A DNA stretch of 13,045 nt from an uncultured Eubacteriales bacterium. Lineage in GTDB: Bacteria; Bacillota; Clostridia; Christensenellales; CAG-138. Numbering within the stretch: position 1 is the stretch's first letter; every line of letters begins with the position of its first letter. The translations under genes were made by a program, and so were the position numbers. Location of the stretch: positions 1-13,045 of the forward strand of contig CACXNN010000058.1 in NCBI GenBank assembly GCA_902768995.1, in the 5' to 3' direction. Under the pieces are notes generated by a model. It was not told where the DNA came from. It saw only the letters and a list, made by a program, of their open reading frames with translations, and did not search any database. Below, piece after piece: positions 6,846 to 12,280 of the stretch.

Positions 6846-7568
6846 ATGGTGCATATCGGCAACGACTGGGACGAGCGTCTCGAGGGCGAATTCGACAAGC
6901 CCTATTATCAGGAGCTGCGGCGGTTCCTCATCGAGGAGTACCGGCATCACGTGGTGTACCCGGACATGCACGACATCTTCAACGCCCTCAAGTACACCTC
7001 CTTCGCCGACACCAAGGTGGTGATCCTGGGCCAGGACCCGTACCACGGCCCCGGCCAGGCCCACGGGCTCTGCTTCTCGGTGCAGAAAGGCGTGGAGCCG
7101 CCCCCGTCCCTCCAGAACATCTTCAAGGAGCTCATGAGCGACGTGGGCATCGCCCGGCCCCAGCACGGGGAGCTGACCTGCTGGGCCAGGCAGGGGGTGC
7201 TGCTCCTCAACGCGGTGCTGACCGTCCGGGAGCACGAGCCCAACAGCCAGGTGCTGCTCCTCAACGCGGTGCTGACCGTCCGGGAGCACGAGCCCAACAG
7301 CCACAAGGGCAAGGGCTGGGAGATCTTGACAGATCGGATCATCTCGGAGCTGAATGACAAGGAGACGCCCGTGGTGTTCCTCCTCTGGGGCGCCAATGCC
7401 CGGAGCAAGAAGTCGCTCATCACGAACCCCCTGCACGTGAAGCTGGAGACCGTGCACCCCAGTCCCCTCTCCGCCTACAACGGGTTCTTCGGCTGCAAGC
7501 ACTTCTCCAAAACGAACGCCATCCTGGAGGCGTCGGGGCAGACGGCCATAGATTGGAATGTGGTTTAG
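6846..7568 (+). CDS. ung: Uracil-DNA glycosylase with internal 18-residue duplication
   Basis: Family 1 uracil-DNA glycosylase, which removes uracil from DNA to start base excision repair. Visible motifs: the water-activating loop G62-Q-D-P-Y-H-G68 with catalytic D64, the HGLCFSV strand, the uracil-contacting LLLN block, and the DNA-intercalation loop H204-P-S-P-L-S-A210. At 240 residues it is longer than the usual 220-230 because the 18-residue block from VLLLNAVLTVREH to EPNSQ is repeated in frame, giving N122 and N140 as alternative uracil-recognition asparagines. Normal homologues have one copy followed by SHxGxGWE. The second copy is followed by the proper SHKGKGWE, the first is preceded by the proper TCWARQG. 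Whether the enzyme still folds is unclear. AAGGGGGGCGAGG precedes the ATG. Monocistronic. Confidence 0.95.
   Translation: MVHIGNDWDERLEGEFDKPYYQELRRFLIEEYRHHVVYPDMHDIFNALKYTSFADTKVVILGQDPYHGPGQAHGLCFSVQKGVEPPPSLQNIFKELMSDVGIARPQHGELTCWARQGVLLLNAVLTVREHEPNSQVLLLNAVLTVREHEPNSHKGKGWEILTDRIISELNDKETPVVFLLWGANARSKKSLITNPLHVKLETVHPSPLSAYNGFFGCKHFSKTNAILEASGQTAIDWNVV
7196..7303 (+). repeat. Perfect 54-bp tandem duplication inside ung
   Basis: Bases 7196-7249 and 7250-7303 are identical over all 54 positions, and identity stops immediately on both sides (7195 versus 7249, 7250 versus 7304). The length is a multiple of three, so the reading frame is kept. Lack of divergence implies a recent event or an assembly artefact. 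Confidence 0.95.
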
Positions 7569-7581
7569 GGAGATTTCTTTT

Positions 7582-7641
7582 GCCGCTTTTTCTCTTTATA
7601 CAAAGAGAAAAAGCGGCGGAAAAAGAGAAACTCATATGGGA
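7582..7641 (+). repeat. Intergenic hairpin element, copy A
   Basis: A 16-bp perfect stem, GCCGCTTTTTCTCTTT (7582-7597) and its complement (7602-7617), with loop ATAC. It is followed by a purine-rich tail with GGAAAAAGAG, AAAC and ATGGGA. It begins 14 bases after the ung stop. No U-tract follows on either strand, so it is not a standard intrinsic terminator. It shares its plan and tail with two other copies near by. A small nested dyad (TGGGATA at 7637-7643 with TATCCCA at 7667-7673) links it to copy B. Confidence 0.7.
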
Positions 7642-7667
7642 TAATCGGTCAGGCATCTATGCCATAT

Positions 7668-7715
7668 ATCCCAGTCAAAGTTCTTTTTGGTTCTTTTTCT
7701 TTCAAGAAAAAGAAC
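7668..7715 (-). repeat. Intergenic hairpin element, copy B (inverted)
   Basis: On the minus strand: GTTCTTTTTCTT, a short loop, then its complement (7690-7715, 11-12 bp stem), followed by CCAAAAAGAACTTT and TGGGA. This is the same plan as copies A and C but in the opposite direction, facing copy A across about 26 bases. It overlaps the region just upstream of the ridA -10 box. Confidence 0.65.
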
Positions 7716-7722
7716 GCAGGCT

Positions 7723-7728
7723 TATAAT
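7723..7728 (+). promoter_or_regulatory. -10 box of the ridA-nhaC operon
   Basis: A consensus TATAAT at 7723-7728, 26 bases before the ridA ATG. The best-placed -35 (TTTCAA at 7700-7705) falls inside the loop and stem of hairpin copy B, so the hairpin may overlap the promoter. Confidence 0.5.
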
Positions 7729-7754
7729 AAAATCCAATTGAAAGGAACAAATCC

Positions 7755-8132
7755 ATGAAGAAGATCGAAACGAGCAACGCCCCCGGGGCTATCGGGCCCT
7801 ACAGCCAGGGCATGGTCACCGGCAGGCTGGTGTTCACCTCCGGCCAGATCCCCCTGGACCCCGCCACCGGCGCCTTGGTGGGCGACACCATCGAGACCCA
7901 GAGCGAGCAGGCTTTGAAGAACCTGCAGGCGGTGCTGGAGGCCGGCGGCGCGGCGCTCTCCACCGTGGTCAAGACCACCTGCTTCCTCAGCGATATGGGA
8001 AACTTCGCCGCCTTCAACGCCGTCTACGCCAGGTTCTTCACCGGCGACTGCCCCGCCCGCTCCTGCGTGGCGGTGAAGACCCTGCCCAAGAACGTGCTGG
8101 TCGAAGTGGAAGCGATAGCCGAGACCCTGTAA
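7755..8132 (+). CDS. ridA: RidA family enamine/imine deaminase
   Basis: A 125-residue cytosolic protein of the RidA (YjgF/YER057c/UK114) family, a homotrimer that hydrolyses reactive 2-aminoacrylate and other enamine/imine intermediates released by PLP enzymes, giving keto acid and ammonia. Family features are intact: APGAIGPYSQG near the N-terminus, SGQIPLDPATG, the active-site R102 in ARSCVAV, and E117 fifteen residues later, matching the R105/E120 spacing of Escherichia coli RidA. Length is normal. AAAGGAAC lies upstream. The gene is followed after 24 bases by the NhaC-type transporter, so they are probably co-transcribed. Confidence 0.95.
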   Translation: MKKIETSNAPGAIGPYSQGMVTGRLVFTSGQIPLDPATGALVGDTIETQSEQALKNLQAVLEAGGAALSTVVKTTCFLSDMGNFAAFNAVYARFFTGDCPARSCVAVKTLPKNVLVEVEAIAETL

Positions 8133-8156
8133 ACGATCTTACCCGGAGGGACCCCT

Positions 8157-9437
8157 ATGGAATGGCTGGTTTTGGGCTTGTTTTGCGGCGGGCTGATCCT
8201 GTGCCTGCTGCTGGACTGGTCCATCCTCTACGCCCTTCTCGTTGGGCTCCTTCTCTTTTTGCTCTACGGGCGGCGAAAGGGTTTCGGCTGGAAGGCGCTG
8301 CTGGGGATGGCCCTGGCCGGGGTGAAGACGGTAAAGAACATCCTCATCACCTTCCTGCTCATCGGCGTGCTGACGGCCCTCTGGCGGGCGGCGGGGACCA
8401 TCCCCGTCATCGTCTGCTATGCGGCAAAGCTCATCCGGCCCGGCGTGTTCCTGCTCATGACCTTCCTGCTGAACGCGGCCGTGTCCGTGCTCACCGGCAC
8501 CTCCTTCGGCACGGCGGCCACCATGGGCGTCATCTGTGCCACCATGGGCGGGGTCATGGGCGTGCCCGTGGTCCTCACCGGCGGCGCGGTGCTCTCTGGC
8601 GTGTTCTTCGGGGACCGCTGCTCCCCCGTGTCCACCAGCGCCCTGCTGGTGGCGGAGCTCACAAAAACCAGCATCTTCGACAACATCAAACGCATGGTGC
8701 GAACGGCCCTGGTGCCGTTCCTGGTCTCCTGCGCCGTCTACGCCCTGCTGGGGCGCCTGGCCCCTCACGGGGAGGGGACCTTGGACCTGGGGGCCCTGTT
8801 CTCCCGGGAGTTCGATTTGAGCCTGTGGGCGGCGATCCCGGCGGCGGTGATCCTCATCCTGTCCCTGCTGCGGGTGAACGTGAAGCTGGCCATGGGGGCC
8901 AGCATCCTGTCCGCCGTGCCCCTGTGCCTGTGGCTGCAGGGCTGCTCGCCCCTGTCGCTCCTTCAGGTGGCGCTGGTGGGGTTCGCCGCGGCGGACGCCC
9001 AGGTGGCCGCCATGCTGGACGGGGGCGGCGTAGTCTCCATGCTCCGGGTGGGGGCCATCGTGTGTCTGTCCTCCTCCTACTCGGTCCTCTTCCAGAAGAC
9101 GGGCCTTTTGGACCAGGTCAAGGGCGCCATCGGCCGCCTGGCCCACCGGACCGGCCCCTTCTTCGCTACGCTGGTCACCTCGGCCCTGGCGGGCATGGTG
9201 GCCTGCAACCAGAGTTTGACCATCCTGCTGGTCCATCAGCTGTGCCGGGAGCTTAGGGATGATCCCTCCGACACGGCCATCGACCTCGAGGACACGGCGG
9301 TGGTGGTGGCGCCCCTGGTCCCCTGGTCCATCGCCGGAGCCGTGCCCCTCAGCGCCGTAGGCGCGCCGGGGATCAGCGTGCTCCTCGCTTGTTACCTGTA
9401 TCTGCTGCCGATATGGCGGCTTGTTAAGAGGAAATAA
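8157..9437 (+). CDS. NhaC-family Na+/H+ (or Na+-coupled organic acid/amino acid) antiporter
   Basis: A 426-residue polytopic membrane protein with about ten to eleven hydrophobic segments. The core motifs of the NhaC family are clear: LTGTSFGTAATMGVI at about 112-125 and GVFFGDRCSPVSTSALL at about 148-163, with a related repeat near the C-terminus (ACNQSLTILL, then DLEDTAVVVAPLVPW). NhaC-family proteins exchange Na+ for H+, and some relatives exchange malate/lactate or amino acids, so the substrate here is open. GGAGGG lies upstream of the ATG. Its placement 24 bases after ridA suggests an amino-acid or keto-acid link, an inference only. The gene is followed by hairpin element copy C. Confidence 0.88.
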   Translation: MEWLVLGLFCGGLILCLLLDWSILYALLVGLLLFLLYGRRKGFGWKALLGMALAGVKTVKNILITFLLIGVLTALWRAAGTIPVIVCYAAKLIRPGVFLLMTFLLNAAVSVLTGTSFGTAATMGVICATMGGVMGVPVVLTGGAVLSGVFFGDRCSPVSTSALLVAELTKTSIFDNIKRMVRTALVPFLVSCAVYALLGRLAPHGEGTLDLGALFSREFDLSLWAAIPAAVILILSLLRVNVKLAMGASILSAVPLCLWLQGCSPLSLLQVALVGFAAADAQVAAMLDGGGVVSMLRVGAIVCLSSSYSVLFQKTGLLDQVKGAIGRLAHRTGPFFATLVTSALAGMVACNQSLTILLVHQLCRELRDDPSDTAIDLEDTAVVVAPLVPWSIAGAVPLSAVGAPGISVLLACYLYLLPIWRLVKRK

Positions 9438-9444
9438 AGAAATT

Positions 9445-9493
9445 GTGCCTTTTCTTTGTAAAGAAAAGGCACCCAAAAGAAACACAGATGGGA
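9445..9493 (+). repeat. Intergenic hairpin element, copy C
   Basis: GTGCCTTTTCTTT (9445-9457) and its complement (9460-9472) form a 12-13-bp stem, followed by CCAAAAGAAACACAG and ATGGGA. It begins 8 bases after the nhaC-like stop. The arms differ in sequence from copies A and B, yet remain self-complementary, and the tail is shared. A second small hairpin follows at 9492-9509 (GAAGTAC, loop GGCT, GTACTTC). Confidence 0.7.
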
Positions 9494-9509
9494 AGTACGG
9501 CTGTACTTC
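9492..9509. other. Small hairpin between nhaC-like gene and yqeC
   Basis: GAAGTAC-GGCT-GTACTTC, a 7-bp perfect stem just 3' of the yqeC stop on the minus strand. The sequence after it on that strand is only moderately T-rich (GTGTTTCTTTT after nine bases), so it is at best a weak terminator for the nagA-yqeC unit. Confidence 0.4.
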
Positions 9510-9512
9510 TCC

Positions 9513-10190
9513 TTATTTTTGCTTCAGCGACAACACCGCGCCCTCATACCCCTGGCTCCGCAACAGGCTTGCCACGGCCTCCCCCCGGGCGAGGAGGGCC
9601 TGGTCGTCGGCCTGGTTGAGGAGGTAGAGGGGATCGTAGCGGCCGTAGCCCCGCAGGAGCAGGGCCGCGAGGCCAGCCTCCGTCAGGGGCCCGTCGGGAA
9701 CCACGCCCTTTTCGAGGGCCAGGTCCGCCCGGTGGCAGACCTCACGGAGGGGCCGCCCCAGGGCCGTGAGCCCGGCCAGGACCAGCACCCGGTCCGTATA
9801 CTGGGGGACGGCCGGCTCCCACACCGCCGGGTATTTCACCGGATGCATGGCCGCGCCGTCGGCCTCCACCACCAGCCGTTCCGCCGTGTTGCGCAGGATC
9901 GCCCACATCTCCTCCGAGGGCTCCTTCAGCTTGACGCCTACGGGCCGCCCGGCCACGGGGATCAGCCCCGCCCGCCAAATGTCCAGCAAAGCCCCTTCGT
10001 CGGGCTTGTCCCACAGCCGGCACCCCTCGGGGACGGTCCCCTGGATATGGGTGGAGGTGGTCAGCGCCACCCGCTGCCCCCGCGCAGCCCAGGCCCGGCC
10101 CAGGGCGTACAGCAGCGAGGTCTTCCCCCCCGCCCCGCACAGGGCCACGATCCTGTCCTCCCCCAGGGACAGCTGCTCGATCAACGACAT
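9513..10190 (-). CDS. yqeC: YqeC-type putative selenium-dependent hydroxylase accessory protein
   Basis: A 225-residue P-loop protein. It has an early nucleotide-binding motif G19-A-G-G-K-T-S25, TTSTHI at 45-50, and VVEADGA at 107-113 followed by HPVKYPAVWEP, all typical of the YqeC family. Comparative genomics has linked that family to maturation of selenium-dependent molybdenum hydroxylases; the biochemical reaction is not settled. No hydroxylase, EF2563/YqeB or molybdenum cofactor gene is visible in this window. GGAAGGAGAG precedes the ATG at 10190; in-frame upstream starts to 10259 would overlap the end of nagA and lack a site. It lies 43 bases after nagA on the same strand without an intervening promoter or terminator that I can see, so it is probably co-transcribed. 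Confidence 0.85.
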   Translation of the reverse strand: MSLIEQLSLGEDRIVALCGAGGKTSLLYALGRAWAARGQRVALTTSTHIQGTVPEGCRLWDKPDEGALLDIWRAGLIPVAGRPVGVKLKEPSEEMWAILRNTAERLVVEADGAAMHPVKYPAVWEPAVPQYTDRVLVLAGLTALGRPLREVCHRADLALEKGVVPDGPLTEAGLAALLLRGYGRYDPLYLLNQADDQALLARGEAVASLLRSQGYEGAVLSLKQK

Positions 10191-10233
10191 GCCCGCTCTC
10201 CTTCCGCGCCTCGTGGCGCTTTTTCTATGGGTC

Positions 10234-11346
10234 TCACCGCACCCGGACGCCGTCCACATAGACGGCCTTCAGGTTCAGGTCCTTGTCCAGCACCAGGAAA
10301 TCCGCGGCCAACCCTAGCGCCAGGGTGCCGATCTCATGGTCCCGGCGGATGGCCTTGGCCGGGGCGGCGGTGGCGGCGTAGACGGCGGCCTCCAGGGGCA
10401 CGCCGAAGGAAACGGCCCGGCGAAGGCCGTCCATCAGATGGATGGAGCTGCCCGCCAGGGTGCTGCTGCCCCGGAGCCTGGCCACGCCCTCCGTCAGGGT
10501 GATGGGCAGGCCCCCCAGCTCGTAGTCCCCGTCGGGCATGCCCGCGCAGCGGAGGGAGTCGGAGATCAGCACCAGCTTCTCCCCGAAGAGCCGGTGGACC
10601 AGACGGACCACGGCGGGATGGATGTGGAAGCCGTCGGTGATGAGCTCCACGGTGGCCCCGGCGTCCAGGGCCGCGGCCGCCACCCCGGGCTCCCGATGGT
10701 TGAGGGCCGGCATGGCGTTAAAGAGGTGGGTGGCGTGGGAGGCTCCGGCCTCGTAGGCGGCCATGGCGGTGTCGTAGTCCGCGGTGGTGTGGCCCAGGGA
10801 CACGGTGCAGGTCCGGCTCACCTCCCGGATGAAGGGCAGGGCGCCGGGCTCCTCGGGGGCCACGGTGACCAGCCGCACCCGGTGGCCCGAAGCCTCGTCC
10901 AGCCGATGGAACAGCTGGGCGTCGGGAGCGTGCAGGTTATCCGGGTTCTGGGCGCCGCACTTCTTTAAACTCAGGAAGGGGCCCTCCAGATGGACCCCGG
11001 CCACCTTGGCCCCGTCGGCGGGACGCTGGAAATCGCGGACAGCCTCCATGGACTTGGTGAGGACCGGCTCCTTCAGCGTCATGGTGGTGGGGCACCAGGA
11101 GGTGACGCCGCCCGCGGCGTAGTAGCGGGCCATCTTCACCAGGCCCTCAGGGCTCCCGTCGCTGGCGTCCTCGTTCATGGCCCCGTGGGTGTGGATGTCG
11201 ATGAGCCCCGGGATCACATAGGCGCCATGCAGATCGATCCCGCCAGTCACCGCCGGCCCCACGGCCTCGACGACGTCGGAAAACTCGATCCCGCCGGTCA
11301 CGAACCGGCCGTCCAGGAATACGTTGGCGTTGGATATCTCGTTCAT
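10234..11346 (-). CDS. nagA: N-acetylglucosamine-6-phosphate deacetylase
   Basis: A cytosolic amidohydrolase of 370 residues that converts N-acetylglucosamine 6-phosphate to glucosamine 6-phosphate and acetate, feeding amino sugar recycling or catabolism. The TIM-barrel motifs are present: metal-binding H52-x-H54 in DIHTHGAMNED, E121 in HLEGPFLS, H186 in SLGHTTADYD, H207 in HATHLFNAM, ITDGFHIHP, and the catalytic D263 in ISDS. The C-terminus returns to the small beta domain (LAADFLVLDKDLNLKAVYVDG). The start at 11346 is set by AGGACAGGAA upstream; the frame stays open to 11463, but that extension runs through the promoter. nagB and PTS genes are not in the window; yqeC follows it. Confidence 0.95.
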   Translation of the reverse strand: MNEISNANVFLDGRFVTGGIEFSDVVEAVGPAVTGGIDLHGAYVIPGLIDIHTHGAMNEDASDGSPEGLVKMARYYAAGGVTSWCPTTMTLKEPVLTKSMEAVRDFQRPADGAKVAGVHLEGPFLSLKKCGAQNPDNLHAPDAQLFHRLDEASGHRVRLVTVAPEEPGALPFIREVSRTCTVSLGHTTADYDTAMAAYEAGASHATHLFNAMPALNHREPGVAAAALDAGATVELITDGFHIHPAVVRLVHRLFGEKLVLISDSLRCAGMPDGDYELGGLPITLTEGVARLRGSSTLAGSSIHLMDGLRRAVSFGVPLEAAVYAATAAPAKAIRRDHEIGTLALGLAADFLVLDKDLNLKAVYVDGVRVR

Positions 11347-11401
11347 TTCCTGTCCTCGCGGATGCCCTGAAACTCCAAGCAGCGGGCCTCCTGTTTCCTG
11401 T

Positions 11402-11430
11402 ATCATATCCGATAGCGCCTCGTTTGGCAA
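11402..11430 (-). promoter_or_regulatory. Promoter of nagA-yqeC
   Basis: On the minus strand TTGCCA (11425-11430), 17 bases, TATGAT (11402-11407). The leader to the ATG at 11346 is about 50 bases. I see no clear operator dyad over it. Confidence 0.65.
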
Positions 11431-11464
11431 GGGCAGGTTGCATCTTCCGGCCTGCGGCGTCATG

Positions 11465-11473
11465 TGCTATACT
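11465..11473 (+). promoter_or_regulatory. Extended -10 promoter of the 11548 gene
   Basis: TGCTATACT, the same extended -10 as at 6352-6360. The hexamer 17 bases upstream (TTCCGG at 11445-11450) is a poor -35. The leader to the ATG at 11548 would be about 70 bases. It is divergent from the nagA promoter. Confidence 0.5.
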
Positions 11474-11547
11474 GTATCTGAACGAAAGGGAACCGGTCGC
11501 CGGACGGCCATGGCGCCGCGCCGAACAGCTGGTTGAGGGAGGTCGTC

Positions 11548-12117
11548 ATGTATTATCACGCATCGTCCATAGGCACGATCCAGCAGCTGGAGCCCAGGAT
11601 ATCCAATCACGGGATACCCCTGATCTACTTTTCCAAGAAGCGGGAGAACGTGCTGGTATATCTCAGCAACGCCGTGGAGAAGTACTGCCGGGAGACCGGC
11701 TTTGCCTACGAGGGCCGGTGGCAGAAGTGGGGCCCCTACGGTTTCGACAAAAACGGGCTCCTGCGGTTGGAGGAGTACTATCCCGACGCGCTGGTGAAGA
11801 CGTACAAGGGTGTGTCCGGGTATATCTACGCCGTCCATCATATCGAGGAAGCGGAGTTCGATATGCGGATCCCCTATGCGGCCACCAGCAGCGTTCCGGT
11901 CCCCATCGATACCGTGGAGTTCGTGCCGGACGCCTATGAAGCCATCCTGCAGGCGGAGAAGGCGGGGCTCATCACGATCATGCGCTATGAACAGATGCCC
12001 GAGCGCATGCGGGAATGGAACCGCCGAACCATACGGGAGGAATACGAATCCAGCCCGGATCACCCGGAGTACCGGCACTTCCTGAAGGGCAATTTCCCCG
12101 ACATCCTGGGCGAATGA
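11548..12117 (+). CDS. Conserved-looking protein of unknown function (YYHAS...LEPR)
   Basis: A 189-residue soluble protein that I do not recognise by name. The N-terminus reads MYYHASSIGTIQQLEPR, then IPLIYFSKKRENVLVYLSN. This 'histidine-x-Ser, then LEPR, then a tyrosine strand' layout recalls the first strand and loop of small ADP-ribosyltransferase-like folds (the LYHGS of PARP-type enzymes), but no third catalytic element can be assigned by eye. The middle is rich in Tyr/Trp (WQKWGPYGF, EEYYPDALVKTYKG) and the C-terminus is charged and helical (MREWNRRTIREEYE). No signal peptide or membrane segment. GAGGGAGG sets the start at 11548 in preference to a TTG at 11533. Monocistronic, with promoter upstream and terminator downstream. 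Confidence 0.75.
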   Translation: MYYHASSIGTIQQLEPRISNHGIPLIYFSKKRENVLVYLSNAVEKYCRETGFAYEGRWQKWGPYGFDKNGLLRLEEYYPDALVKTYKGVSGYIYAVHHIEEAEFDMRIPYAATSSVPVPIDTVEFVPDAYEAILQAEKAGLITIMRYEQMPERMREWNRRTIREEYESSPDHPEYRHFLKGNFPDILGE

Positions 12118-12135
12118 TCCAAACCGCCCCACCCC

Positions 12136-12161
12136 AAGGCCGCCCCAAGGCGGTCTTTTTT
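12136..12161 (+). terminator. Intrinsic terminator after the 11548 gene
   Basis: AAGGCCGCC, loop CCAA, GGCGGTCTT, a 9-bp stem with one G-U pair, running into TTTTTT. It starts 19 bases after the stop codon. Confidence 0.85.
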
Positions 12162-12230
12162 GACGCCGGAAGCGGGGGCCGGCAAGGGGGGCATATAGCA
12201 TCTTATGGCGAAAAGCTTGCGCAATAGTTC

Positions 12231-12259
12231 TTGCCCCCGCAGATGCTTTTGTGTACAAT
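12231..12259 (+). promoter_or_regulatory. Promoter of the potassium channel gene
   Basis: TTGCCC (12231-12236), a 17-base spacer and TACAAT (12254-12259), about 21 bases before the ATG at 12281. GCCCCCGC at 12233-12240 overlaps the -35 and is the complement of GCGGGGGC at 12172-12179. Confidence 0.6.
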
Positions 12260-12280
12260 AGCAGGCAGGGGGAACAGCAT

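Noticed and set aside
7582..7617. Reading the long hairpin after ung as an ordinary intrinsic terminator
   Set aside because: No U-tract follows on either strand, and the arms rather than the tail are T-rich; it fits the repeat family better, though it may still affect transcript ends.
7553..7741. A 62-codon frame spanning the ung-ridA gap
   Set aside because: It starts inside ung and translates the hairpin elements; there is no ribosome site and the composition is low-complexity Phe/Lys.
8139..9485. A 448-codon open frame on the minus strand
   Set aside because: It is exactly antisense to the NhaC-family gene, with a translation dominated by His, Gln and Gly; the plus-strand gene has clear family motifs and a ribosome site.
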